A stretch of 33,160 bases of DNA from Prolixibacteraceae bacterium (GCA_027858715.1 JAQICD010000261.1:1-33160), one strand, 5' to 3'. Positions 8,812 through 17,243 are shown, counted from the stretch's first letter. Program-made: numbers and translations. The notes: generated from the letters alone by a model not told the origin.

Positions 8812-10713
8812 TTATTCTTTTTTTATGGGAAATGAAATCTCAATTTTGCTTCCAAATTTATCTCTGCGAGTAATTTTAAAGCTCCCGCCAAGAGAAGTCG
8901 TTCTTTCTTTCATACTCATAATCCCAAACGATTTTTTCGAATTGATTTTATCTTCTGTAATGCCCACTCCATTGTCGCTTACTTCAAATTGAATAAAATC
9001 ACCTTGTTGCCTGAGCATAATTTCAATATGCGTTGCTTGTGCATGCCGGGCGATGTTGGTAAGCGACTCCTGCATAATCCTGAACAGCGGCAGTGCATCA
9101 TCGTTAGAAATGGAAATTCCGCTTTCAACATCCATAGAAACTTCTATGCCGTAACGTTGCGAAAATTCCGTGGTGTACCATTCAATGGCTGCTTCCAATC
9201 CAAGGTCATCAATAATTTCGGGTCTAAGCTGCGAGGTAATCCGTTGAACAGCACGGATAGTATCGCCTACTAAAACTTTTACATCTTCAAGTTTTCCTTT
9301 AACTATTGTATCGGACGCGTGTTTTTTTATAATTTCCAGATCAATCTTCACGGCAGTAAGTGACTGCCCCAAATCATCATGCAATTCCCTTGCAATATTC
9401 AAGCGTTCATTCTCTCTTGCCTGTTCAATATATTTTGATAATTGGTGCAGCTGCTTCAACGATGTTTGCAATTCATCCTCAATTTTTTTTCGCTCGGTAA
9501 TATCATGTACAGTTCCTACCCATTTCATAGGCTCCCCCCCGGCATTAAATGTCATTTCGGCCTGTTCGTGAATGAAACGTTCTTCCCCATTAGGAAGGAT
9601 GATGCATAAATCAATATTTAAAGGAACATGTAATTCTTTTACTTTATCTATATCCCTTTGCAAAAAAGGGAAATCTTCGGGATGCACCATGTTGTAAAAC
9701 AAATCAAGCGATGGCTCTATACCACCGGGATCATAACCAAAGATACGGAAAGTCTCATCCGAACATTTCATTTTGTTGCTCTCGTAGTCGTACTCCCAAC
9801 TTCCTACATGAGCAATTTGCTGAGCCTTAGTTAATATCGATTCGCTGTGGAGTAAAGCTTGCTCAGCTTGTTTACGCTCGCTTACATTGATCCCAACACC
9901 CATGATGTATTGCTTACCTTCGCTCTCAATTTTAACCGCAGTGAGAAGATATGGTATTGAACGACCATCTTTAGTTAGAAATGAGGCTTCAACTGATGTC
10001 TTGTTATATGTAGTTATGTAGTCAATGGACTTTCTTACCATCTCCTCATTTTCATACAAATGCCAATCAAGGGTAGAACTACCTTGAATTTTTATCGCAT
10101 CATATCCCAAAATGCTTTCATGCTGTTTATTCCAATCTATAAGTTTTAGTTCAGGGTAGGTATATAGATAATATATCCCAGGAATACTGTCGAGCAATGC
10201 TTTATTGAACAGGCGCTCCCGATTTTGCTTTTGTTCGCGTTCTTTTAAACGCTCATTGGCCTTCGCCAGATCGTTCAGTGATTCTTTGAGTAGTTCCGCA
10301 TTTCTACGGATGATCTGTTTCTGGTTAAAAAGATCCAGAAAAACAGCTACTTTACTTAGTAATATGTTTTTTGAAAAGGGTTTAGTGATGTAATCTACAG
10401 CACCGGAAGAATAACCCTTCAATAGCTCTTTCTGATCAAAATAATTAGCCGTAAGAAATATGATGGGTACTTTATTTTCTATTCTGCTTTCATTCAGCTT
10501 TACTGCCATTTCATACCCTGTCATTTCAGGCATACGCACGTCCACAATGGCCAGGGCAAGCTCTGCTCCACTTGTTTTTTTCAACGCATCGGAACCTGAA
10601 ATGGCACTAATCAAATTAGCGCTAACCTTATCCAGAATGCAGGAAAGCAATTTCAGATTTTCTTTGTTATCGTCAACAATAAGTATTGTGGGTTTATAAT
10701 TTACATTCAGCAT
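8812..10713 (-). CDS. REC-PAS-PAS hybrid sensor histidine kinase (HisKA_3 type)
   Basis: A 633-residue kinase without membrane segments, so probably cytoplasmic. In order: a receiver domain at the N-terminus (about 8-130; phosphoacceptor D58 in AIVDVRMPEM, K near TKPFS); a coiled-coil linker rich in Glu, Lys and Arg (about 135-165); two PAS domains with PAC motifs (about 168-285, ending in VGINVSERKQ, and 290-415, ending in GTVHDITERKK); a HisKA_3 dimerisation domain with the phospho-accepting H445 in ARELHDDLGQSL; and a HATPase domain (about 535-630, with RIMQESLTNIARHA, SDNGVGI and SFGIMSMKER). HisKA_3 kinases pair with LuxR-type regulators, which fits the next gene. An N-terminal receiver in such a kinase suggests that it takes a phosphate from, or is tuned by, another system. 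The signal sensed is unknown. Confidence 0.92.
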   Translation of the reverse strand: MLNVNYKPTILIVDDNKENLKLLSCILDKVSANLISAISGSDALKKTSGAELALAIVDVRMPEMTGYEMAVKLNESRIENKVPIIFLTANYFDQKELLKGYSSGAVDYITKPFSKNILLSKVAVFLDLFNQKQIIRRNAELLKESLNDLAKANERLKEREQKQNRERLFNKALLDSIPGIYYLYTYPELKLIDWNKQHESILGYDAIKIQGSSTLDWHLYENEEMVRKSIDYITTYNKTSVEASFLTKDGRSIPYLLTAVKIESEGKQYIMGVGINVSERKQAEQALLHSESILTKAQQIAHVGSWEYDYESNKMKCSDETFRIFGYDPGGIEPSLDLFYNMVHPEDFPFLQRDIDKVKELHVPLNIDLCIILPNGEERFIHEQAEMTFNAGGEPMKWVGTVHDITERKKIEDELQTSLKQLHQLSKYIEQARENERLNIARELHDDLGQSLTAVKIDLEIIKKHASDTIVKGKLEDVKVLVGDTIRAVQRITSQLRPEIIDDLGLEAAIEWYTTEFSQRYGIEVSMDVESGISISNDDALPLFRIMQESLTNIARHAQATHIEIMLRQQGDFIQFEVSDNGVGITEDKINSKKSFGIMSMKERTTSLGGSFKITRRDKFGSKIEISFPIKKE

Positions 10714-10739
10714 TGTTTATAGTAAGCTATGTTTAAAAA

Positions 10740-10761
10740 CAAAAATAGTATGTTTATACTA
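10740..10761 (-). promoter_or_regulatory. Possible promoter -7 box and palindrome upstream of the kinase operon
   Basis: Read on the minus strand, TATTTTTG (10747 down to 10740) fits the Bacteroidota TAnnTTTG box, 26 nt before the ATG. A perfect palindrome, TAGTAT-GTTT-ATACTA (10746-10761), overlaps its upstream edge. No convincing -33 TTG was found, so the promoter call is weak. The palindrome could be an operator for autoregulation. Confidence 0.3.
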
Positions 10762-10808
10762 ATAATTTGTTGACTTGAAAAAAAGTAAATCACAAAAAGG
10801 TTTTTTAA

Positions 10809-11065
10809 ATGGCTAAAAATATCTCTCTGATTTTTTATTCTTTTTGCAACTCTATTTCAGCCAAGTAAACTATTTGCTCAGGAATATGCTGTGGGTGGCG
10901 ATTTTGATTATGCTCCTTTTACTTTTATTGATAAATCAGGAAATTAAAATGTTGCGTGTTATCCCTAATTTAATTGGCGTATGTCCCTGGCTATATTCGA
11001 TTATAGGTCTATTGGAAGGATGTACCCTGTTTATCAAAACGACTAAAATCGAAAAGGATTATTAA
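10809..11065 (+). pseudogene. Decayed 5' end of a periplasmic-binding (SBP family 3-like) sensor or receptor gene
   Basis: The ATG at 10809 begins MAKNISLI, after which the frame is lost in a run of six T (10831-10836). Skipping one base there restores a complete signal peptide and mature start, LFATLFQPSKLFAQ then EYAVGGDFDYAPFTFIDKSGN, ending at a TAA (10945-10947). VGGDxxYxPFxFxDxxG is the signature start of extracellular solute-binding family 3 domains, which in Bacteroidota often form the sensor part of histidine kinases. What follows to about 11065 is not recognisable in any frame. I take this as the remnant of a longer gene after a frameshift and loss of its 3' part. A 73-residue frame over 10844-11065 is an out-of-frame reading of the same DNA. 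The rest of 10714-11160 holds only the kinase promoter region and a terminator. Confidence 0.6.
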
Positions 11066-11102
11066 TTATATAGAGAGAAAGAACACAATAAAGGTCTAAC
11101 CC

Positions 11103-11139
11103 AAAAATTGGTGGCAATAAATAATTGCCACCAATTTTT
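11103..11139. terminator. Bidirectional terminator hairpin after ilvE
   Basis: A perfect 16-bp inverted repeat (11103-11118 with 11124-11139) closes a 5-nt loop. The outer five pairs are A-T, which gives a T run on either strand. It sits 21 nt beyond the ilvE stop codon and faces the pseudogene on the other side. Confidence 0.85.
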
Positions 11140-11160
11140 AATCTTATATCGTAATTTGAT

Positions 11161-12174
11161 TTATTCTACGATGCTAACCCAGCCGTGAGGATCTTCTTCG
11201 CATCCACACTGAATATTTATGAGCTTGTTATAAAGTTTTTGACTTACTTCGCCGGGGTCATTGCCGTAAGTATAGCGAATGTCTTTATCGGCATCGTAAA
11301 CACTGCGGAAAGGCGATATAACGGCTGCTGTGCCACATGCACCGGCTTCGCTGAATTCGGCCAGCTCTTCAACAGGTACACGTCGTTCTTCAACAGTCAT
11401 GCCCATGTCTTTAGCCAGTTGACGAAGACTTTTGTTGGTTATGGACGGCAGTATTGATTCTGATTTTGGCGTTACATAGCTGTTCCCCTTAATGCCAAAG
11501 AAATTGGCCGGGCCACACTCGTCGAGGTATTTTTTCTCGCGTGCATCGAGATACAAAACAGCAGAATAACCTTCGGAGTGGGCGCGCACTCCTGCTCTGA
11601 GGCTGGCTGCGTAGTTCCCGCCAACTTTGATGGTTCCGGTACCCTGGGGAGCTGCGCGATCGTATTCGCGGTATATCACATAATCGGTTGGTTTAAAACC
11701 TTCTTTGAAATAAGGGCCAACAGGCATAACAAACACAATAAAAAGGTATTCGGTTGCCGGCTTAACGCCTATTTGCGGCCCAACGCCAATAAGCAGTGGA
11801 CGAACGTATAATGTAGCACCTGAACCATGCGGAGGCACATATTCCTGGTTCAGTTTAATAGCCTTAAATACTGCTTCTTTAAATTTTTCAACCGGTAACT
11901 CGGGCATAAGTATGCCACGAGCCGATGATTGCATTCTTTTTGCATTCTCTTCAATACGAAATACCCTTATTTTTCCGTCTTTTCCACGGTAGGCTTTTAA
12001 ACCCTCGAATGCTTCCTGTCCGTAATGCAGACAAGTAGCAGACATGTGCATGGTAATTTCGTTCGACTTGGATATTTCCAGCTCTCCCCATTTCCCGTCG
12101 CGATAATAACACCGAACGTTGCTATTGGTATCAGAGTATCCAAATCCTAAATTTTTCCAATCGAGATTTTCCAT
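11161..12174 (-). CDS. ilvE: Branched-chain amino acid aminotransferase
   Basis: A fold-type IV PLP enzyme that interconverts leucine, isoleucine and valine with their 2-oxo acids, using glutamate/2-oxoglutarate. The 337-residue length fits the longer (eukaryote-like, class II) branch. The PLP lysine is K183 in GTIKVGGNYAASL. Other family motifs are LHYGQEAFEGLKAYRG (49-64), the RPLLIGVGPQIGV region (125-137), DECGPANFFGI and GTAAVISP. It is monocistronic: a terminator follows at 11103-11139 and a DUF2797 gene lies upstream on the same strand with a 66-nt gap that holds a promoter-like box. Confidence 0.96.
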   Translation of the reverse strand: MENLDWKNLGFGYSDTNSNVRCYYRDGKWGELEISKSNEITMHMSATCLHYGQEAFEGLKAYRGKDGKIRVFRIEENAKRMQSSARGILMPELPVEKFKEAVFKAIKLNQEYVPPHGSGATLYVRPLLIGVGPQIGVKPATEYLFIVFVMPVGPYFKEGFKPTDYVIYREYDRAAPQGTGTIKVGGNYAASLRAGVRAHSEGYSAVLYLDAREKKYLDECGPANFFGIKGNSYVTPKSESILPSITNKSLRQLAKDMGMTVEERRVPVEELAEFSEAGACGTAAVISPFRSVYDADKDIRYTYGNDPGEVSQKLYNKLINIQCGCEEDPHGWVSIVE

Positions 12175-12190
12175 TTTTTATGATATTGTA

Positions 12191-12219
12191 AATTTTCGAA
12201 AATTGTGTTTCCAAATTTA
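12191..12219 (-). promoter_or_regulatory. ilvE promoter -7 box and adjacent 14-bp palindrome
   Basis: On the minus strand TAAATTTG (12219 down to 12212) matches TAnnTTTG, 37 nt upstream of the ilvE ATG. Between it and the start lies the perfect palindrome AATTTTCGAAAATT (12191-12204). No clear -33 TTG was found. The palindrome would sit in the 5' leader or at the transcription start, where a repressor could act; that role is inferred. Confidence 0.4.
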
Positions 12220-12240
12220 AAAAAATTGTTCAGTTTAAAT

Positions 12241-13041
12241 TCATAATACCTTAAACATTACATTGTAGCCTGCATGTTTACGTATATTTAGTACTTCGTT
12301 GTTTTCAAAAATCAAGTATTGCCCTTTTATACGCATCAGTTTTCCTGTTATCGTTTTTTGTTTATCGAAGGTTACCGACGCAACTTTTGAGGGAGAAAAG
12401 TCGCCGGGATAGCTTATTTCAGTTAACTCGTTGTTGGGCTCTGCATATTTTTGAAGCTCGGGATGCAACAGTGCAATCATTCTTTTTTTTTCGACAATAA
12501 AATTGATACCGGGTTCAACAATGTTTTTAAGCATATTTCGCCAGTTTGTTTTGTCGCCAATGTGTTTCTTCAAAAACGATTCAATTATGCCGGCAATGTG
12601 CCGGTTGGGCGTTTGGGCAAGTTTTATGGCTGCCGAGGCTCCCTGGTCAATCCAGCGTGTTGGTATTTGTGTGTGGCGCGTTACTCCAACTTTTATGTTG
12701 CTGGTAAAAGATAAATATACGTAATGGTTGATTAAATCGTGTTTTTCGGCCCAATCGAGGTCTCGAGCTATTCCAAATTGCGATTTCGACAATTCCGGAT
12801 TGATAACACTTGCATCGTTTTCGGGAGCTGTTTTAAAGCAATTGTAACAATAACCCTGGTTGAACGACTTTGCTGTTTTAGTACCGCATTTTATGCAGTT
12901 AATAATGCCGGTAAACTCCAATGTCAGTTCTTTACCCAGTAATTCGTTTGCATACACCTCGTCTTTGCCAACAGGTAAAAAGTATTTTACCGGGTTGGCA
13001 TATTCCGTGCGCATTTTATATAATTGGCCTGTAATTTCCAT
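12241..13041 (-). CDS. DUF2797 family protein with zinc ribbon and GIY-YIG-like core
   Basis: A 266-residue protein of a conserved family (DUF2797) without a settled function. Four cysteines, C49 and C52 (CIKC) with C65 and C68 (CYNC), look like a zinc ribbon. The following core reads YVYL (107-110), KVGVT (117-121), R129, a Glu at 154 in a helix (GIIESFLKKH) and Asn in NWRNM (167/169). Their order and spacing resemble the GIY-YIG nuclease core (GIY, YIG, Arg, Glu, Asn) of the T5orf172 type. The C-terminal 60 residues are beta-rich. The resemblance is my reading of the motifs. No phage or mobile context surrounds it; it stands alone between secDF and ilvE. Confidence 0.8.
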   Translation of the reverse strand: MEITGQLYKMRTEYANPVKYFLPVGKDEVYANELLGKELTLEFTGIINCIKCGTKTAKSFNQGYCYNCFKTAPENDASVINPELSKSQFGIARDLDWAEKHDLINHYVYLSFTSNIKVGVTRHTQIPTRWIDQGASAAIKLAQTPNRHIAGIIESFLKKHIGDKTNWRNMLKNIVEPGINFIVEKKRMIALLHPELQKYAEPNNELTEISYPGDFSPSKVASVTFDKQKTITGKLMRIKGQYLIFENNEVLNIRKHAGYNVMFKVL

Positions 13042-13151
13042 GGTAGTTCAATGTAATTATTCCGTTTTCAATCTCATGCGATAATTGTCATGTATAAAAT
13101 GAATGCAAAATAAACTTAAAAAGTTAAACGATAATATGCAGAGTGAGGCAT

Positions 13152-13189
13152 ATATAAAAAGGGGCAACCTTTGGCGCCCCTTTTTATAT
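13152..13189. terminator. Bidirectional terminator after secDF
   Basis: A perfect 14-bp inverted repeat (13152-13165 with 13176-13189) has a GGGGC/GCCCC heart, a 10-nt loop and A/T tracts on both outer sides, giving a T run on either strand. It lies 21 nt beyond the secDF stop codon and separates it from the DUF2797 gene. Confidence 0.85.
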
Positions 13190-13210
13190 CTATAGATTTT
13201 ATGTGATTCT

Positions 13211-16204
13211 TTACTTTTTCGAAGCAATCTTTTTGACAATTTTATTACGGAAATCGTACAAGATTGGTGTTGCCACAAACAACGATGAGTAAGTACCAAC
13301 TACTACACCCACCATTAAGGCAAAGATAAATCCCCTGATTGTTTCACCGCCAAAAATGAATATCGACAGCAGTACCACAAAGGTTGAAAGCGATGTGCTA
13401 AATGTACGACGCAGTGTATTATTCAATGCATGGTCGATATTGTCTTCAACATGACGTTTTGGGTACAAGCCAACATACTCACGGATACGGTCGAATACAA
13501 CCACGGTATCGTTAATCGAGTAACCCAGCACGGTAAGGATGGCAGCAATAAACGCCTGGTCCATTTCGAGCGAGAATGGTAACAATCCACTGAAAATAGA
13601 GAATATACCAAGTACGATAATTGAATCGTGTGCCAAGGCTGCAATAGCACCTATACCATATTGCCAGTTTCGGAAACGCATGAACACATACAGGAAGATA
13701 ACAAGTAACGAAAGCGCAAGAGCTATCATTGCTGTATTCTTAATGTCATCAGAAATGGTAGGCCCTACTTTCGTTGAGCTTTGTATATAATCTTGTGTGA
13801 ATTCATCCCGGTCAATATCGCTTCCAAGAAATGGAGTAAGCTCTTGGTAAAGGATATCTTCAACCTGGTTGTCAACAGACTCACTGTTGTCGTCGATTAA
13901 GAAATTTGTAGTAATACGTACCTGGTTTGCCGAACCAAAGGTTTTAACCTCGGGAGCTGAACCAAACCCTTCTGCAAGCGCATTACTCACATCTTCAACT
14001 TTAACATCCTGGTCGAAAGCTACAACATAGGTACGGCCACCTTTAAAGTCGATACCGTAGTTGAGGCCTTTAATCGATATTGAAGCAATTGAAATCAGTA
14101 TTGCAATACCTGAAATGATGTATGCAATTCTGCGTTTTTCAAGGAACTTGATTTTTGTATGCTGTAACCATTCAGAAGTTGCTTTGGTTGTAAATTTAAT
14201 CACTTTGTCGCGACCAAGGAAACGTTCAAAGACCAAGCGTGTAATGAAAATGGCACTGAACAATGATGTTGCAATACCGATAATCAGTGTTGTTGCAAAG
14301 CCTTTAATTGGACCTGAACCGAAAAAGTAAAGTACGATACCGGTTAACAAGGTTGTTACCTGTCCGTCGATAATAGCCGAAAGTGCGTTTTTGTAACCAT
14401 CGGCAATGGCCAGTTTTAATCCTTTACCGGCTCTTCGTTCTTCCTGAATACGTTCGTAAATCAGCACGTTGGCATCAACCGACATACCAATTGTGAGAAC
14501 AATACCAGCAATACCAGGCAGGGTTAGCACTGCTCCAAACGAAGCAAGTACCCCGATTATGAAGAACAAGTTGGCAATAAGCGCAACGTTGGCAACGGCA
14601 CCGGCATGGTAACTGTAAAAGAACAACATGTACAACAGTACAAGGATGAATGCAATCACAAATGACCACAATCCCGATTTAATGGATTGCTCACCCAGTG
14701 AAGGACCAACTACGTATTCTTCAACAATATTAATTTTGGCAGGCATCTTACCCGATTTCAGCATATTGGCAAGGTCTTTTGCCTCTTCAACAGTAAAGTT
14801 TCCGGTAATATTTGAACGTCCGCCTGTAATTTCGGTTTGCACAGTGGGAAATGAAACAACATAATCGTCGAGCAAAATAGCAATCGATTTTCCAATATTG
14901 TTTTTGGTCATGCGCGCCCATGTTTTAGCTCCTTCACTGTTCATGTTCATAGTAACCTCAGCCGAAGCCTGTGTTTGACCAAAATCCTGACGTGCATCGG
15001 TAACAACGGAACCATCGAGAGGTGCACTGCCATCGCGGGTAGTAACTTTAAGAGCAACCAGCTGATAGATATTTCCTTTTTCGTCGAAAGGTTCCATTGT
15101 CCAGTTAAATACCATATCGCGTGGTAACAGTGTGCGAACACGTGGCATGTTTAAGTAACGGTTAACTTTTGATGTATCTTTTTTATGCGCAAATCCGACT
15201 ACGGGTCCTTTGAATAATTGCCCCTGGTTGTTAACATTAGGAGTTAATACAGAAAACAACGGAAAATCGCGAACCATATCAGCATTTTGGTCAAGACTGG
15301 CACTATCGCCTTCAGCTGATGAAAGTTCGTCGAGTAGCGACAGTTCATCGTCTGTACCTTCGGTTTGCTCATCAGTAACTTCTTCGGCTTGTTCATCCGC
15401 AACTTCTTCAGTCTCGTTGTTAGCATCTTGAATTTCCTTAATGTACTCGTTTACTTCGAGCAGGTAAGGATATACTTCCTGATTTTCGTAAGTTTCCCAA
15501 AATTCGAGTGATGCTGTACTTTGCAGCAGGTTACGAACACGGTCTTTGTCTTTAATACCCGGAAGCTCAACAAGTATCCGGCCCCGTTGAGCCAGTTTTT
15601 GAATGTTGGGCTGAGCCACACCAAAACGGTCGATACGTGTACGCAGGATATTAAATGTGTTGTCGATAGCCGCATCCGCTTCTTCTTTAATAACTTCAAT
15701 TACTTCGCTGTTGCTCGAGTTAAAGTTAATACGTTCTTTCAATTCAGGTGTTAAGAAATTAGCTGCTAATTTGGCATTAGGATCAATTTCTTCAAATGCT
15801 TGCGCAAACAGATTGATAAAATCTTCCTGGCTGCTTTTTTGCCTTTGGCTGGCAAGATTGAGTGCAGCATTAAATGTTGAATCGGTACTGTTGTTCGACA
15901 ACGAACGAACCAAATCAACCAACGACACCTCAAGTGTAACGTTCATGCCGCCTTTAAGGTCGAGTCCCAGGTTTATCTCACGGGCTTGTACATCTTTGTA
16001 ATCATATTTCCGGATGCCTAAAAAGTTATAGACAGTTTCACCCGAAATTGAATCAAGATAATACGATTCTTTTTGTAAATCACCTTGCGCATAATCAGCA
16101 GCATCGTTTTTCACTTTTTGCGAAACAAATGTAAACGATAGCTGATAAACACAAACTAAGGCCAGCAATATTGCAAATAGCCTTACAGCTCCTTTATTCT
16201 GCAT
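13211..16204 (-). CDS. secDF: Protein translocase subunit SecDF (fused)
   Basis: SecD and SecF joined in one 997-residue chain, as is usual in Bacteroidota. It is an inner-membrane RND-type motor that uses the proton gradient to pull exported proteins through SecYEG. The SecD half has an N-terminal membrane helix (about 7-28), LGLDLKGGMN, the periplasmic P1 domain (RIDRFGVAQPNI, LVELPGI), then five helices including the GMSVDANVLIYERIQEE signature. The SecF half begins after about residue 690 with YGIDFKGGRTY and ends with GYSINDTVVVFDRIRE and helices. A Glu/Asp-rich, low-complexity insert lies inside P1 (about 258-310: runs such as EEVADEQAEEVTDEQ). It is monocistronic, with a terminator after it and a promoter-like box before it. 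Its load here would include the signal-peptide step of the T9SS cargo in this window. Confidence 0.97.
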   Translation of the reverse strand: MQNKGAVRLFAILLALVCVYQLSFTFVSQKVKNDAADYAQGDLQKESYYLDSISGETVYNFLGIRKYDYKDVQAREINLGLDLKGGMNVTLEVSLVDLVRSLSNNSTDSTFNAALNLASQRQKSSQEDFINLFAQAFEEIDPNAKLAANFLTPELKERINFNSSNSEVIEVIKEEADAAIDNTFNILRTRIDRFGVAQPNIQKLAQRGRILVELPGIKDKDRVRNLLQSTASLEFWETYENQEVYPYLLEVNEYIKEIQDANNETEEVADEQAEEVTDEQTEGTDDELSLLDELSSAEGDSASLDQNADMVRDFPLFSVLTPNVNNQGQLFKGPVVGFAHKKDTSKVNRYLNMPRVRTLLPRDMVFNWTMEPFDEKGNIYQLVALKVTTRDGSAPLDGSVVTDARQDFGQTQASAEVTMNMNSEGAKTWARMTKNNIGKSIAILLDDYVVSFPTVQTEITGGRSNITGNFTVEEAKDLANMLKSGKMPAKINIVEEYVVGPSLGEQSIKSGLWSFVIAFILVLLYMLFFYSYHAGAVANVALIANLFFIIGVLASFGAVLTLPGIAGIVLTIGMSVDANVLIYERIQEERRAGKGLKLAIADGYKNALSAIIDGQVTTLLTGIVLYFFGSGPIKGFATTLIIGIATSLFSAIFITRLVFERFLGRDKVIKFTTKATSEWLQHTKIKFLEKRRIAYIISGIAILISIASISIKGLNYGIDFKGGRTYVVAFDQDVKVEDVSNALAEGFGSAPEVKTFGSANQVRITTNFLIDDNSESVDNQVEDILYQELTPFLGSDIDRDEFTQDYIQSSTKVGPTISDDIKNTAMIALALSLLVIFLYVFMRFRNWQYGIGAIAALAHDSIIVLGIFSIFSGLLPFSLEMDQAFIAAILTVLGYSINDTVVVFDRIREYVGLYPKRHVEDNIDHALNNTLRRTFSTSLSTFVVLLSIFIFGGETIRGFIFALMVGVVVGTYSSLFVATPILYDFRNKIVKKIASKK

Positions 16205-16251
16205 TTTTTTAATTTTTTATAAATTCTTTTTCAAGCTTTTTTACTGAACGG

Positions 16252-16259
16252 CAAATATA
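16252..16259 (-). promoter_or_regulatory. secDF promoter -7 box
   Basis: On the minus strand TATATTTG followed by CC matches the Bacteroidota TAnnTTTG box and lies 47 nt upstream of the secDF ATG. I found no TTG at the expected -33 distance. Confidence 0.4.
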
Positions 16260-16347
16260 TCCATTTTTTTGTAAAAGCATTGATTCATTGCTTTAAAATG
16301 CTTGCAAACATATCTTTTGGATATATATTTCAAACATGTTTTTGTGC

Positions 16348-16378
16348 TTGTGCATTGAGTGATTTTTCGTTAGTTTTG
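16348..16378 (+). promoter_or_regulatory. elbB promoter (TTG-N20-TAGTTTTG)
   Basis: TTG at 16348-16350 and TAGTTTTG at 16371-16378, 20 nt apart, fit the Bacteroidota consensus TTG-N17-23-TAnnTTTG. The likely transcription start is about 16385, giving a leader of some 20 nt before the ATG at 16408. Confidence 0.6.
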
Positions 16379-16407
16379 AACTAGGAAAATAATAATTATA
16401 AGCCATA

Positions 16408-17064
16408 ATGAATAAGAAGAAAAGATTTGCGGTAGTATTGGCAGGCTGTGGTGTGTACGACGGCGCTGAAATACAAGAGACTGTTTTAACACTGCTGGCC
16501 ATTGATAAAACAGGTTCAACTTACCAGTGTTTTTCGCCCAATATTAATCAATATCATGTAATCAACCATTTCACCGGTGAAGAAATGAACGAAAAGCGAA
16601 ATGTTCTTGTTGAATCGGCACGTATTGCAAGGGGCAATATCAAAAAGTTAACGGATTTTAACCCCGATGAATTTGATGCTATAGTGTTTCCCGGTGGTTT
16701 TGGTGCAGCCAAAAACCTTTGTACGTTTGCTATTGATGGTGCCGACTGCCTGGTTAATCCGGTAGTGGAAGAGGCTGTTTTGAAATCGAACAAAGCAGGA
16801 TTACCCATAGGCGCCCTATGCATTTCGCCGGTTCTTATTGTTTGTGTGTTAGGTAAAATGCAAGTAACCATTGGTGTCGATAAATCAACTGCTGAAGCTA
16901 TTGAAAACATGGGTGCTACTCATAAAAACACCGATGGATCAGATATTGTAATTGATGAAGAAAATAAAATTGTTACATCACCTTGTTACATGAATGACGC
17001 ATCTATAGGCATAGTGGCTCAGGGTGCCGAAAATGTAATAAAAGCCTTGTATGGGCTGATGTAA
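16408..17064 (+). CDS. elbB: ElbB, DJ-1/PfpI-superfamily glyoxalase-like protein
   Basis: A 218-residue cytoplasmic protein of the ElbB (isoprenoid biosynthesis-associated, type 1 glutamine amidotransferase-like) family. Marks: GCGVYDGAEIQETVLTLLAI near the N-terminus, VFPGGFGAAKNL (93-104), the nucleophile-elbow cysteine C138 in GALCISPVL, and SPCYMNDAS near the end. ElbB proteins have reported glyoxalase III-type activity in vitro; the link with isoprenoid synthesis is historical. Monocistronic, with its own promoter and a terminator that overlaps the stop codon. Confidence 0.93.
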   Translation: MNKKKRFAVVLAGCGVYDGAEIQETVLTLLAIDKTGSTYQCFSPNINQYHVINHFTGEEMNEKRNVLVESARIARGNIKKLTDFNPDEFDAIVFPGGFGAAKNLCTFAIDGADCLVNPVVEEAVLKSNKAGLPIGALCISPVLIVCVLGKMQVTIGVDKSTAEAIENMGATHKNTDGSDIVIDEENKIVTSPCYMNDASIGIVAQGAENVIKALYGLM

Positions 17065-17083
17065 TTATGATTAGCCTTTTTTT
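17054..17083 (+). terminator. Intrinsic terminator of elbB
   Basis: A 7-bp stem (GGCTGAT, 17054-17060, with ATTAGCC, 17070-17076, one G-U pair) with a 9-nt loop that contains the elbB stop codon, followed directly by seven T (17077-17083). Confidence 0.7.
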
Positions 17084-17235
17084 ATTGCAAATATTTGCCT
17101 TGTAAACTTTGGTATTCTTTTTGCAATTGTGTTGTGCTGTGAACGCTGTTTTTTGCTTTATTGTTAAGCCAATCTGAATCATAAGTTAATCTTTCGGAAA
17201 TGAGAAAAAGCAGGGATTTATTAAAAGATTAATTC

Positions 17236-17243
17236 TAATTTTG
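17236..17243 (+). promoter_or_regulatory. Possible promoter -7 box of the lamin-tail gene
   Basis: TAATTTTG matches TAnnTTTG, 32 nt before the ATG at 17276. The expected -33 TTG is missing; only TTTA is present about 16 nt upstream. The remaining part of 17084-17275 shows nothing else I can name. Confidence 0.35.

Noticed and set aside
10844..11065. A 73-residue frame with a Leu/Ile-rich stretch that looks like a small membrane protein
   Set aside because: It reads the decayed SBP-type gene out of frame; the other frame gives a recognisable signal peptide and domain start.
15210..15431. Ser/Thr-rich plus-strand frame opposite secDF
   Set aside because: It is the antisense of the acidic SecD insert, an artefact of low complexity.
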